Position numbers and translations under genes: made by a program. Positions 44,401 to 57,680 of a DNA stretch of 64,000 nucleotides are shown here, piece after piece (the stretch's first letter is position 1; each line of letters starts with the position of its first letter). Source of the stretch: Onthophagus taurus (taxonomy: Eukaryota; Arthropoda; Insecta; Coleoptera; Scarabaeidae); NCBI RefSeq assembly GCF_036711975.1, contig NC_091972.1, positions 8,995,001 to 9,059,000 on the forward strand. The letters are read 5' to 3'. The notes under the pieces were generated by a model, which saw only the letters and a program-made list of their open reading frames with translations, was not told the origin of the DNA and ran no database searches.

Positions 44401-45715
44401 AAGTTGTATTACTATCCTTTGTAACTAAGACCATTATTAGAAACTTCCCTAATAATAAGCCTTTCCCTCGTTGTGTCAAAATAGTAGGTATGAGTTTATA
44501 AGAGAGTCCAAAAGAAGAATCTAGAAAGTTTTAAAATTTACAATTTTGACTGATTCGGCGTATAAGAAACACTTAAATAACGAGCAAAGTGGCAAAGAAA
44601 AGTTGTTAAAAATAATAGAAAACCAACTTTAGAATCAGAGCAAGAAACGAAACGCCAACAATCATGCTGCAGATCATAATAAATGTATTTTATGCATATA
44701 AAAATACCAGAAAAGTGGAGAGAACTGGTTCATGAGTCTTGCAGATCCTACTGTATTTTACTTGGTTACCTTATGATCCATCTTAAGAACGCGACGTTTT
44801 AAGTTAGTCCGTCTAGCAAATACTTTTCTGTTTTTTCTTTCGGCAGCAAATTTTTGTTGAACCATACGTTTTTTGTGGTACACTCCTGCTCCAACGCTGG
44901 CGGACTTTATTGATGCATCTATGAACAGACAAATATTTGTTTATGGACTTGTTGGATTTTCCTGCTACTCAATAGGTGTTACATTAAAAGCTTTTTCTTT
45001 GTAATTTAATCACATTTACAACAATGAACAAAAATGTACTAAAAAATGCTCATGCCTAAACGAGGAAATTTCCAACATCAACAAATGATATGAGTTTTAA
45101 TTAACAAAATGTATGTTTTGGATTGTTCTGATCATATGTTACACCTATCTGAGGACTTTCTTGATAAGAGGTACTGGCAACCCCAAAAATTTATGTGTGT
45201 GGAGCTCTACGAAATGGCAGAAAAGGGGATCTCAGAGATATGGTAAATCCAAAACTAAAAAACGACGAGCTTATTTGGTAACGAAATGGTCTTGTCAATA
45301 TCTTTACCATCTTTATCCGTTCAATATCCATTGAGGTGAACCAAAATAACACATTACAGATAGAATCGGTGGGTTGATCTTCCTCAATATAACTTTATCA
45401 AAAGATAAAATATAGGATATTTATTCATAGACAAATATCCTAAACAAAAGTCAAGTTATTGATTACTAATACACATGGAGCAGAAAATGTCTTATATGAT
45501 CTCGGAGTTTTGTTCATATCTTATAAAAAAAGTTGTGAAGCATTAAACATTTAAATATGGTAAATTTATACGGTTTTCCAAGTTTTAAAGGTAATGATTT
45601 TAAAATGCCGTTATCGATTTTTGTTATGCACCTATAGAAAGAGCAAATTTTTCAATATGTTTGATAAAGTTTTAGTCTTTTGTGCTATCTATTAAATAGA
45701 AAAGTTGTATTGAGT
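44401..45715. other. Intergenic DNA, unclassified
   Basis: Contains a plus-strand frame at 45113-45334 and Lys/Arg-rich text near 44780-44880 on the minus strand that may be transposon debris. No family assigned. Confidence 0.35.
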
Positions 45716-46090
45716 AAGGTCAACCTAAGAAAGAAATTCTTTTCTTTCTTACGAGAAGCAAATTTTCGCAAACATAATTTGAAGTTTTTCGCCATACTTT
45801 ATCGATAACTTCCTTTAACGATGCTCGATTAATAATCTTGGCTTTTATGTTTGATTTTCGAATTCGATGATAAAGTTTTTTCCAAATATGCTATATCTAT
45901 AGTATTTACATCTGATGGTTTGGGTGGAGAATGGCCAAGCTGTTTCGCTACATTATAGCAACAAATGCGTTACATTTGTAATTGGGTCATTTGGATCATT
46001 GTCATGCTCAAGATTTTTCCAATCTCAAGATGACACTTGACAGCAAAACATGGCGAAAAATGTCGTAGTATTTCTTATGATTCATAATAG
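45716..46090 (-). pseudogene. Tc1-like transposase C-terminal fragment
   Basis: On the minus strand from about 46040: DWKNLEHDNDPNDPITNVTH matches the 'QDNDPKHKS' second-Asp block of Tc1 transposases. Then come AWPFSTQTI (for 'WPSQSPDLNPIE', with the ending damaged), IWKKLYHRIRKSNIKAKIIN and EVIDKVWRKTSNYVCENLLL in shifted frames, as in the usual C-terminus. At least three frameshifts. No terminal inverted repeats located. Confidence 0.5.
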
Positions 46091-46445
46091 TTTAATAAAT
46101 GTGATATTTTGAGCCGTATTTGGTACACGATGATATACATTACTTTTTACATCTCATGATATTAACATATTGACAGGACAACGTTTTTGATAAAGGACAG
46201 ATCAGGCTTTCTAATATTATAAAATATATTCCGTTATCTCTAAAGACAACTGAGATATCGGCAAATAAAGTAGGTCGAAAAACAAAGGTAAAAGTTCGTT
46301 GATGGCAACCTTAATTTCGAGTTCTCTTCTTTTAGACAATCTATTCATATTTATACTTATATACTTCTATACTTTATACTTCTGTTTACTGATTTTTGAA
46401 AATATTCAATTTACCACATTTTGAGTTATAACAAAACAATTAATG
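46091..46445. other. AT-rich intergenic DNA, no gene seen
   Basis: No feature recognised between the Tc1-like fragment and the next GC-rich island. Confidence 0.45.
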
Positions 46446-46860
46446 CTTATACCTTGGCCCCTTTAGTAGTAACCGGAAGTGGATAATCGTATCGTGCCTC
46501 TAGTACGTTTGTGTTACCTCAAGCCGTTCAGATCCGGCCGATACCATTATAAGGGACGTGTCCCTTTGACCATAATTTAGAGAACCGCGGCGGTAATTAA
46601 AGTCGATGGTCGGGTCGGGTAGATAGACTTACGGCCGGAAGAAGGACGAATGCGACGGACCTTCCGAGACACCCCTCGGTGCTGGTGCTCGGTTGACGAC
46701 GGGCGCTTCGCTGCGCCGAGGTCTTCTCCATTGGACGACGACACAAACGAACCTCTCGCCCATTGGCCGCTTGTGCCCCTTTTGGTGAGAGTCGCATTGG
46801 CGCACGCGGAGCTTTCCTATTTTAAAACACCCTCGATGATGATCCCCTGATGTATATGAT
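46446..46860. promoter_or_regulatory. GC-rich island with minus-strand splice-donor match
   Basis: GC- and CpG-rich block in AT-rich surroundings. Open frames on both strands (46597-46797 and 46650-46850) have no domain. On the minus strand GGCC|GTAAGTCTA near 46626-46638 is a fair 5' splice site, so part of the block could be a non-coding exon. A promoter or enhancer is equally possible. Confidence 0.3.
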
Positions 46861-48565
46861 AGAGACTACGCAATTATGATATAAATAGGGTATAAATACT
46901 AAAAAATATTAACAAGGGATATTGATACTACACACTAAGTAATTTATTACCAAATTTCTTTTCTAGTTTTTAAAAGCATAAGCAGGAAGGAAACGAAGTT
47001 TTGATCTTTAATTATATATTACATAAATTCTCTTTACATTAAGTAAGTATTCTAATAGCAAGCATCATTGTGTAACTTAAAATATATTACAATCTAATTC
47101 AAACCAATATTTCTCTATTTAATACTTACTTTCCCCAATACTCAATTACACAGTCTACTTGTTCAATTAATAAGTGTCTCTATCGCAATATACAAGAAAA
47201 AACACAAAATAATCTTCCCCACAATGCTATTAAACAGAAATAATGGAGCATTCGAGAAAAACTTTTTTGGGGGAACCTCTCATAAAATGATAAAGTTCTT
47301 CGCCCGGGTCCCATGCAAATGCTACCGAATTAAATCTCGATTTATGTTGGTTTCGTAAACATTTCGCAAACGCTGTTGGTTTTAATTGCCTTGTGATTAA
47401 AGCGCGGGGCCCGCGGTCCTCAAATCCGTGTGTTTTCTGGTGAAAAATTACCACCGCATGTCCGACATTATTATTCTGAATGATTCGCTTCGGGCGTAAG
47501 TTGTCGGATCAACTTGGAACTTGATTACCGACGGGTGAAGTGACCCAAGGCTACAAAACGTGTGTAATAATTACCGGTAATTTTGTTGCTTATGATTGTG
47601 GGAAAACTGCTTCCTATACAGTAGCAGCTTTTATTTTCACCAAAAAAATAAAATTTGACGAAAAAAGTCTTCTTTTCCATTATGATGTTCGGGTAGATTA
47701 TCTAACCTCTTATATTTACTTGTCATGGGGTAGAATTTCCGGTTGGTAATATTATTGTGGCAGAAGTTATGTTCTTTCTTAATTTATCGTGGGACCTAAT
47801 AAATTTTAAACCTTTTAAAGCAATAATGTTAAGATTAAGAAATAAACGTCGGTTAAATATAAATTTCGATTGCGTGCAATTTTCTGGAACCCGTAATGTT
47901 CGGAATGGAGAGCAGAGAGAAGGGCAGATGTCCGTACCCAATTAACACATAAAACCAACGGTCGTCATTTAAATGCAAATCGCGCCTCGGCGAGAATCTC
48001 TATTTCGCCGGACTTTTGCACTTAATTAAGAAAATTTAATAAAAACGATATCGTTCGGTGGCGTGCCTCTGAAACGCCACATTCTCCTTCTTCGGACGAG
48101 ATGGTTCCTCCAAAAACTGTTGGATCGTTACATCTGCTTGTCAATTCTTCTCCCGACGGTTCGTGTTATCACCAATAATCTTTTAATTTTTCAAAAAAAA
48201 AAAAACATTTAGATATTTAGCATAAAGTATCTGAGTATATGGTTATAAAATGACAAAAATCATCATTAAAATGAATGTCACCCTCGTATTAAAAACTTTT
48301 ATGGCTTGATACATAAATTAATATTAATCCTTTCATTTCATTTTTTTTTCCTTTTTGACTTTCTTAATTTCACACTTGACAGAGTTCATTAAAAATTGGC
48401 AGGTTGTAGATAGATCAAGATGCGAGTTAATCGGATCGTTCTCCCTGACAATCTACAAGAATAAATCGTATAAATGGCTACATTTTAGAATTATCAAGAT
48501 TAGGACCAACAATTATTTAGCGAAATCTCAAAACTTCATAACATTGATAAACAAAGAAGTATGAA
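46861..48565. other. Intergenic DNA with moderate-GC patches
   Basis: AT-rich DNA with patches at about 47270-47560 and 47860-48175 of higher GC. Frames inside them carry no recognisable domain. An A/T-tract-rich stretch follows at 48180-48350. Nothing coding supported. Confidence 0.4.
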
Positions 48566-48569
48566 CTGC

Positions 48570-49250
48570 AGAAGAGTCAATCAGCTTTATTGGAACCCAG
48601 GATAGCCATTGTAAAGAAAGAAAGGTCAACAGGAAAGCAAGAACTGAGAACTAAATTCTTACTCTTATGTACGAGAATCAGCATCTAAGGAAAAATGTTC
48701 ATCAGTATAAGGTAACACAACGAATACTCCGCATGAAGATCAAGGAAGTGAAAGAAGAATGTTGCAAACAAAAATATGAGGAAATTGTGTAGTTACAAGC
48801 AAAACATGACATCTTCAACATACACAAAAAAATCAAAGAACTCGCAGGCACTGGAAAACCTAAATAACTCGATATGCTGGACGACCAGAATAGGAAAATA
48901 TCTACAGAAATAAACTAAAAACTAGAATTATGGAAGAAGTCCAAAATTACTTGAAAAACAAAAAATAATCTTGAAACCATAGAAGATGAGTTTCACATAA
49001 TTCAAGGCGAAGTGATGTATGCACAGAATAGACTTAAGAAAGGAAAAGCATCGGGTCCACACCATTGCCAAAGGAAGTTCTTAAACTGATGACGACCAAC
49101 TTCATATTCCTGTAGAACTAACAAATACCATATGCAGAACAGAAATGATACCAAATGATAAGTTGCTATCAACTTTAATTACTTCCTTGTTGAAAGTGAA
49201 ATCAACGACACACAATTTGGATTTAGTAAATGCCTAGAAATAAGCGAACT
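48570..49250 (+). pseudogene. LINE EN-RT linker and RT start fragment
   Basis: Translating 48690-49240 across stops gives MKIKEVKEECCKQKYEEIV, LQAKHDIFNIHKKIKELAGT, MLDDQNRKISTEIN, HIIQGEVMYAQNRLKKGKAS and INDTQFGFSK. This matches, in order, the linker and first RT blocks of a common insect LINE (AKEEWL--EC-EIE-LQ-KHD-FN-HKKVKE; GRII; SEV-YAL---K-GKA-GPD; ISDTQFGFRK). A deletion joins the GKASGP block to DTQFGF. Dead copy. Confidence 0.65.
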
Positions 49251-50730
49251 ACCGTGTACATACTCATGGCGCAAAAATTCTTAGGTATAACCCAGAACCT
49301 ATACGTATACTTGAACTTGTAGACTATTCTTGAAAGAATTAAGATATCGGGTTTTGGTTTATGGGGTTGTGTTTCTTTTTTCATTACCTTTAAAATAAGG
49401 TAAAACTCTACAGGGGTTGCTATTTAAAAATGTAGTAGTTTCAAAATGTGTATAAAACTATCTAAAAATGTAGCTTTTATGACTCTTTACTGATTCTCAA
49501 ATTTTTAAATTTTGTTCTTCACTCATTCAAAACTTATAGCTCCGTCCCGGAAGTTTTGGAAAACCGTGTATATGGAATGTATCATGAGAGGCGAAAAATA
49601 TTTAATATTTAAGTTATTATGTAGGGAAAAATCGGAGGAAAGATATCTATAGAAAGCAGACGAAACTAATGGCGATGAAACCTTAGGAAATGGTATGGAT
49701 GCACAACAATTTAGAGCTGCGGTTTAAAAAATTAAAATCATCTTAATGAATGCCAACATTCGGAACGAAGACGACACCAGAAGAAATTGCTTTGGAGAAA
49801 TATTTCACAACTTCTTTTGAAATATCATGCTAACATTTGCTGTTCTGCAACAATAAATTTATTTAGATATACCTAACTACTTATTATAAATTTGACCAAT
49901 TTGTAACATTTAATTTTACCGAAAAAAAAAAAAGTAAAAAACACTGAATACCGTACTGATTTATGCATACACTTAATTGTTGGATCATAAAATGTTATGA
50001 CCCAACATTACGTTTTACGCCAAAAAATTTTCCCATCGAGCCCACCGTTTCCCCGAATTAACTCATCACACGAAATTAGAGTCGAAAATTAGGGTCGCGC
50101 CTTTTTTAAAGTATTTACCGTTTACCCGCAATCAGGTCGCGCGCTATTATATTGTCCGTACACGTATTAATTCGTATATTTTAACGTTTACGCGTCTTGT
50201 TAATATACGACGGCGCTGCTAAGAACAGGTGGTGGTCCCGACAGAAGATTTCCGCAAAAGGAACAAGATGACGAAAAGGATTCGAAATAACGGGCCGATT
50301 AAATCGGTCCGATTTATTTTGCGCGAGCGGCTCACGCGACCCTTATTACGATGTGTAATCCAAATTGTTGTCACTCAAGCCGAAAAGTGGTGAAAGTATC
50401 CTGCGGACACTTTGGACGCGAGCCAAGTGAAAAAAAGAATGCCGCACATTTCCGCCAGATAACCAACGACGAAATTAATAATAAACGGTGTACGGTAAGT
50501 ATAAACGATTTTTTTAATGAACAAGAACGGTGATTAGTTGAAATTAAGATGTCTTGAGATTACCAACATGTGGACTTTTACGTATATGTACATTGAAAAT
50601 ATGTACTTTTAATTGTATTGAGCTAAAAAAAGGTTAATTTTAAGTAAATTACATGTACAACTTCTTTATCGTATCTGATTAATTTCTTATAATAATTTAC
50701 GGTAGTTGAAATAATAGTTATTTATATTAC
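49251..50730. other. Intergenic DNA; GC-richer block with plus-strand donor
   Basis: AT-rich to about 50030, then a GC-richer block to 50500. A plus-strand frame at 50351-50533 (60 codons, Cys/His near its start) runs through TGTACG|GTAAGTATAA at about 50490-50505, a strong splice donor. It could be a first exon, coding or not, of an unknown plus-strand gene, but no second exon was recognised. Confidence 0.35.
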
Positions 50731-50732
50731 AA

Positions 50733-50836
50733 GTGGGCTAGAAACATAATTACTGTACGAGTGTGGAGAATTGCACGACGAGGTCGTAGACCGAGTCGTG
50801 TAATCACACGAGTACTGTAATTATGCCCTAGCCCAC
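50733..50836. repeat. ~104-bp palindrome (hairpin)
   Basis: GTGGGCTAG at the left pairs with CTAGCCCAC at the right, and ATAATTACTGTACGAGTGTG pairs with the CACACGAGTACTGTAATTAT region. The apex is GACGAGGTCGTAGACCGAGTCGT. A long, well-kept hairpin with no coding content, next to a separate TIR element. Confidence 0.8.
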
Positions 50837-50856
50837 GGGCGATATACAGCATTTTA

Positions 50857-51224
50857 TCTACGACTGCCAGAAATTACTAAAAAATTTCTTCAAAAAAGTC
50901 TCTTTGACATTTATAAAAATATTTTGAAATGATTGTTGACAATTTTGAATTGTCAGTTTCAACAACATGTTTACTGATCTGGAGTAAGTGTTTCGAAATG
51001 TAAAAACATAACAATTAATGTTTATAATAAATAGTATTGTTTCTCTGTAAGTAGATAGTACTTTTTCTTTTGTATTGTTTCTCGCTTCAATAAATTAAGT
51101 ATTTTGTTCTGATTAGGCTAAAAATGCGTTACGTACTGAAACCAGTGAGGTAATGAACTTCATTACGTAACTTAAATCACCTCAAATGAGTGCGGTAATG
51201 ATGACTTATCCAAGCAGTCGTAGA
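50857..51224. mobile_element. MITE-like element with TCTACGACTGC ends
   Basis: TCTACGACTGC at 50857-50867 and its exact complement GCAGTCGTAGA at 51214-51224 bound a 368-bp segment without coding capacity. The flanks share CATTTT on both sides, a possible target duplication. The superfamily is unknown. Confidence 0.6.
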
Positions 51225-52170
51225 TACATTTTATTTAAAGAACTATAAAGAATACTAATTACACAGGCACGCTTTTATGTTATTACCTTGTCGTATGAAG
51301 AAATTAGATGCAAATATATTCAAAACGAAAATTAAAAGCTATCTACTAAATAAATAGTTTTACCGCAAAAATTAATATGTAATTAATGATTTCAGTGATT
51401 TTGTAAAATCCTTTTCGGAGGATGCTGCATATTCCTGCTCTAGTTTTCTAAGTATTCACATTGTGGTGCTCGTTGTTGGTGTTAATACTGTTGTTACACA
51501 TACTATATAAAACATAATATCATATATGTAGTATATGGTGATATATTACAAGTATAGATTTGACATATTATAATGTCGATGCGTGATAATTGATAATTCA
51601 AAATCGATTGCTCTCGTCGGTCACATTATGGCGCATGATGACTTTGTGGACTTGGGTTAGTGGTTATACGACGGAGATATTTCTGCGATTTCAACATATC
51701 TTTGTCTTATCGGACATAGAGAAAGTGGTGTTGTCCCAACTTTTGCTAAGTCATATTCGTGGCCACAACTCCACAACCTCCTATATTATGGTTCAATGAC
51801 TAGGAAAAAATACTGATAGGCTGACGCCTAGGTATCAATTTTCTTGCATATTTCACACAGCAGATTTTCCAGAGGATCATAATCAGGGTAGAATAGATTA
51901 TACGGAGTACCCTGATCTTTGAACAGTATTACTTGGTTCGCTGATCATTACATTTGAAAATATTATTTACCTATGGCTTATCTGAAGCTAGATAGGTTGG
52001 ATGGACTCTATGTTTCTAACAGCCTTCCAAGTTTTTGGTCAAATTTGACATCATGTAAGTGTTGATTGCGGCCAATGCATTTTAGACTGACATGACAGCT
52101 TTTAAGTGAGGCCACTTCACTCTCTTTTTTGATCATTGCATTCACTTACATCTCCCAAATATATGTACTT
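51225..52170. other. Intergenic DNA, likely transposon-derived
   Basis: A plus-strand 69-codon frame (51590-51799) and the complementary strand show protein-like stretches but no clear family. The region may be the downstream half of the minus-strand LINE to the right. Confidence 0.35.
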
Positions 52171-52179
52171 TTTTCTTTT

Positions 52180-52985
52180 ATCATACACCCTATAGAGTTG
52201 TGGTGCAGCAAATATAGCTTAATAGTTTTTTAATAGCTTTTGGTTATATTACATTAAATTTCCTTATTTTCATGTTGAAAACAGTCCCCAACGGTTTCAG
52301 CTTGTGGCAGAAAAAGATCTGGCTTGGTGTGTCTCCTTGGAGTATTCCCTTTCTATGGGCCGCAAATTTCTACAGAGCTTGTGGGTGCGGTTATCCGAAG
52401 ATATAATATTCAAATGCGGTCATTGATTTCAGTACTTCCATCAGTCATGAGCGTAGCACCGAATTAAACCCTTTTTCATAATTTATGTACATTGTGTAGA
52501 TATTTTTTGCTGTGCTTTGTTATAAAATGATGCTTTTCGGCAACCTTTAGCACCTCGTTCATGAGTTTGTTGGGACTTGTATACGTAGTATAAGCTTATT
52601 GATAAAAACAAGCGTATAGCATCAAACATCACATAATTAGTGTAATATTGTTCTTCATTAAGTGTCCTCTCAATTTATATAATTGTAATTGTTGTCATTC
52701 TCAGCTGTTTTTTTGGGATTGTGAACTTGATTTCCGGTGGATGCTCTCTTAGGTTCAGTTCTGTTTTCACTTGTGTCTTGATTCTCTCTAGAACATCTGT
52801 TAATAATCATCAAGTATCTTTATAAATCTCTTATGAAGTTCAGCACTATATTGCATTTTTTTACTTTTGCAGAATTATGCGCTGTCGCTACATTCGTAGC
52901 TTGGACAATTTATTCCTCTTGGTATTTCTACCCTAGACCTATTACCTTGGGGCATCGTGTTAGCAATTCCTATATCACACTCTAG
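52180..52985 (-). pseudogene. Minus-strand LINE RT remnant (R4/Dong-like?)
   Basis: On the minus strand near 52380-52280 the text KGILQGDTPSQIFFCHKLKP corresponds to 'RGILQGDSLSPLLFCI-L-P', the RT block of R4/Dong-type LINEs. Upstream, at about 52570-52440, NELMNEVLKVAEKHHFITKH and a TDGSTEIND-like segment are consistent with RT sequence in a decayed state. Many stops. The clade is a guess from one motif. Confidence 0.45.
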
Positions 52986-55270
52986 AGTAACTCTTCAGCA
53001 GCAAATCACATACTGGTTGATGTTCCCCGTCAAGAAGAGGATCATATCACTATTGTAAAGTAACACACAGATAAAAAGTAACAAAAAAAAAGTTTCACTT
53101 TTTTAATGAAGTAAGAATTATTAACAATGTAGTTAAATTTAATATACAAATGATGACTACATAATGAATTAACCATCAAAATAAAAGACCCAATAACTAA
53201 AGTTCGCATGTAATGAAATAAAGGTCAAGTTTTTGAAGGGAAAGATGATCTAAAAGAGATATCGGTCTGGGTAGTAAATCATCGGTTGATTTAATTCGAT
53301 GCTCTTTATCGTTAATTCTCGTGCGCGTTCCTGTCCGCCCGATCAATTAATAACATGAACGTGAGGCCGAGAACAGGAAATCGGAGGGAACTACAAGACG
53401 GCCCAATTCCGAAAGCCAACAACAACCTGCCTCCGTAGTATGTTGCCGGCTACTTTCGGTTTCTGGAGGCCCCGCAGTGACACGGCGAGATTTCGCGTCG
53501 ATACTCGCACCACCCCCCTCTCGTAATTGAAAACGATAATTAATTGACGGTAATCGCGGTCTCACCTGCTCGTTTCCGTCTTTTTTACACCTTTACCGAC
53601 AAAAGCCAGACGAAATAATTTTTTTGAAACAACTATTTGTTCAATTTTGGGATGTTGAATTTGTCACGGATCGAGTATTGCGAAAAACGTTCAACTTGGT
53701 GGTGATGATTCGCGAATTTGATAAATTGCTTAATTAAGTTAAGCTATCCTACTTGTCTTGGCAGGCCGCTTCGTTCGGCTTGACCAATTTTCAATAAACG
53801 AAAGCCGCCGGTAATTTATGAATTTGTAATCGTTTTCGACGACAGTCGGTCGGCCCTTTTCCGGTTTTAATGCCGCACCGGCTGCAACTTTTCGAGATTA
53901 AACAGGAGAAGGTAAAAGAAAAATGGTAATCGTAAAAATCGCGAGATTTGTGTTGGGGGTTTCATATTAATTCTGAACTTTCCACACTATATGAAACACG
54001 AAGTCCAAATATATTTTCAGACAAAATATTTTTCACATTCTCGTAGTTTCCGGCAATCACTATAACAATCTAACGGTTTTCTTTGTCCCATATTTTTTTA
54101 TACCGAGACCACCAAGGTAAAAGGGTGGGATAATAAACCAAAAATTACATATAATCTTCATTTTAAAACTACCGTTCTAAATGCTACAATCATTGTTAAA
54201 ACCCTTTCAAAATCTAGGTAGTTCCACATAATAAAGATAACCAGCTATTAATAAAAGAAAAATCAATAAGTTTTATTATAGATAATCAAGTACTGCTCCT
54301 AAAAATCGATGGGTTAAAAAAAAATGAAATGGGGTTGCTTTATAGCTAAAAACCATCGTTGCGTTAATATGATTAATAAATCTCGTATTAAATCTAGAGT
54401 TGGTTAATAACAAAACGATATACATAACACCGAGAGGAGACTCGTGTATGATTTGGGGTGTAATAGTTGTGTATGGGGTGTTAGCCGTTGGTGCATGACG
54501 GCGCAAACAGTTTGCGGTCTCGCTACGCCGAGCGCATTATTCGCTGCAACCTGTCAACATTTCGTAAAACAGCCCATTACGTGACACATCCTGAGTCGCG
54601 ATGTGCTACGTCCAAAACCGCAAACGCCACCCTCGGGACGTTTCACTAAATCTGACCTCGTAGTTAACGTACCGTTGAATTTCGTTTACCCCTGATGTTT
54701 CTATCATACATATGGCACAACAAACATCACACACCCTTCGTTGTAATTTGTTTATTGTGATTTGTTGGTACAATCCAATTTATCCATTAAATCCAATTAA
54801 GATTCTTCTTAATAAACGTCTTAAAGGAGAGATTGCAATGAATAAACTACAATCTTGGGTGATAATGTAATAATGTTTCTTGCCGTAATGAAGAGGGATG
54901 TTGCTTTCGGTGAAAATTGCCGTCGGTCAAATTGGGTTAAATTATTTAACCATGAAATTTAATTAAAAAATCGCTGTTGCGATCACTGACCCAATTACAC
55001 GGTTGCCGAATAATTCCCATTAATTGTCGTCTTACAAACATAGTACCGACCTGCTGTTTTTGGTTGTGCCCCTTATAAGGACCCCGACGTTAAATTTAAT
55101 CGTTGCCGCCCCGGGTAGAAGGTAAATATTTTTACCGATATGGCAATCGATATCATTTTCTTTTTTTGGTTATAATTTACTTAGTTCATGGAAAATTCTC
55201 GTTAATAAACAATAAATACGTTACTAACATTTAATAAATTTAAAATTTTTTATCTACCTTATTATCACAT
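52986..55270. other. Intergenic DNA with GC-richer patches
   Basis: No coding gene. Patches at 53270-53590, 53760-53890 and 54470-54690 are CpG-rich, and 54835-55130 contains stretches such as TTAATTAAAAAATCGCTGTT in less AT-rich DNA. Frames at 53347-53565 (-) and 54276-54506 (-) lack domains. Possible conserved non-coding DNA. Confidence 0.4.
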
Positions 55271-57680
55271 GTGGTGTTACAGGCTGTGATTACCATTATT
55301 TGTCCCAACGGGGAGAGTCTTGAAAAATATTTTTTCCAGTATTTATTAGTTTCCCAGTAATGCCTCTTCATCTCTTTCAGAACAAAACATTTCTTTCAAT
55401 CTTCCACGTTTTTACATTTTTAAATAGGGATTTGTTAGTACATTTTTCTTTTTGCCATCTGAAGATTTTTGGACTTTACTAAATTTAACAAAGCAAAAAC
55501 ATAATTTAAAGAAACAATTAGTTTTTCAATTTGTAGACTATATTCAGCTACTTCAATTAGCTCCAAATAACTCAAAGAAAGATTGTAGTGATTCGATAGC
55601 CTGATTACCATCAATTTGGTTACCTTGCTGAATTTTGTATAACTTCACTATTTTCTGTAATTCATTAAAATTGACGAGAAAGATATTTTCAAACTCGCAA
55701 TGATAAACCTATTTTGCCAACCTGACTTCTTAAAAAAAAATTAACCTCGACAGGTATCTACAATGATTCTTGTTTTTTGCAGAAAAATGTAGATTTTGCA
55801 GTGAACCATATTCCAATTCGTATTCATATGGCAGAAAGCTTTTTTCTCCCAGTACAACTCAGATTTACATTGTGGAGGTAATCGATGGAAAATAAGTTTT
55901 CAATAAGTTCTTTGGGGCAATTAATTTCACTCATACTTCCAGGTTTCACTTATTTCATGAACAATAACATGACAATAACATTGCAGAACATCTTTGTACA
56001 GATTATGAAAACCAGATATGTACTCCTTTTTTGGCATAACCAAACCAATCGATACGAGGTCGTAAAAGAACATAATCGAGGAACGAAAAATTATAGGTTT
56101 TGATGATCACATTAATCGGGACCAGTTCAAAATTTTCTTCTATTATTTCTTTCTGATTCATTCATACTTATGATTCTGCATCAAAGATATTTTATTACAC
56201 AAAGCTGCAAGCTCCGTCGTAGATCATTTTAGAAAAATAGTAAGAAAAATGTATGTGAATAACAATGAAACTAGTGGACAAAAAATTGTGTTTATACTGA
56301 ATAGACTGTAATGCTGTATCATTACTAATAGATAGGGCTTATAGAATAAAATTTTAAGTTCAAAAGGTTAAATTCCAAAACAGTACCTTGAATTCTTGTG
56401 TAACCTCAAGATCGACAAAGTACCCAAGCTTGGGATTTAATAATTTCAAAGCTAAGAGCAACAACTAGGAAGTGAATACAGGCTAAAACAGAATATGTAC
56501 GAAATTAATGATGAGTCGTTCAAAATTCTTGAATGATAATCTTTAGTTCTTGAGTGAATACAAATTTGGGTATGAAAGATGAGGATTTTTTGAATCTGAT
56601 CCTTAATAATAAAGATGATAAATTTTCATTGGCTTTCTCTTGGTAACTGTTTTGAACTTATCTTTATGGAAGAATGCCGCATCAAGTTCATACATTTGAG
56701 AAATGCTCAGCCTTGAATTTAACTACAGTCTTTTGACTAACATTCCAGTGTAATGAGAAAACATTCAATGAGTTTGTAATGAGTAGTCTAACTCTTACAA
56801 AATCATGTCGAGAGCTTTGTTTTCAAAGGATCTTTTTTCTCGTTTGTCTACATCTTCAAATATAGAATTTTTCTTTGAATGCTGTATTTAGTGGACCATT
56901 ATACTCTTCCATCTCCCTTAAAAAAGTGGTACTTTTTGGCATTCACCTTTTCTTGTACTTCTTGACTTGTCAGTTTTTGGTAACTCTATTTTAATAATTC
57001 CCAAGCAGAAATCAATTTTTCTTCCATTTTCCAAAACGTTACACAACGTTTTTACGCTTATACCTACAAGATTTTTTGCAAGAAATAGACACTCTCGACG
57101 TTTACTCATTTTTCTTTAGTCCGATTTTTATGCCATCTCTTTAGCTATTTCTTTTCCATCTAGTTAAACGTGTTTCGTCACCACTTAACGATATTTTACC
57201 TTCATCATCATCTTCGTCACCAGTATATTCATCATCAGAAGATGAATAAGTTACAACAATAGTTTGTTTGTGCCCAGAATTTTCATCCTCATAAACAGCT
57301 AATCAAGTATCATCCTTTCTGTATTTAAAACAAGCTTATCGGAGCTTTTTAAATCAAAGATATTTTAAATATTTGAGTTTCACTCAATTCGTCGAATAAC
57401 GCGAATTTGAAGGTAGGAAATTGAGATGAAACTAAAAGGCTAAACCATATACATAATTGGATACATAATATCAAATATATTATTAATTTTGTTTTTTTTG
57501 TATTCAAGACATTGAGCTCTCAGAAAAAAAGGATTATTTTTGAAAATTTTATATTTGAGATTACAAAAAATAGTAGTATTAAACAGTATATAGTTTTATT
57601 TAATGACTATATATATATAATTTTATATTATAAATTGTTCCCTCCAGAGTAGAAAGTGAGTACCATCTGCATATTCCATA
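55271..57680. other. Unclassified, probably decayed transposon on minus strand
   Basis: Several minus-strand segments look like protein broken by stops, e.g. around 57190-57250 (DDEYTGDEDDDEGKISLSGD) and 56918-57109 (KRRECLFLAKNLVGISVKTL). Further text lies at 55560-56100. Together they suggest one old element about 1.7 kb long, read right to left. I could not match any piece to a named family, so coding function is not claimed. Confidence 0.35.
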
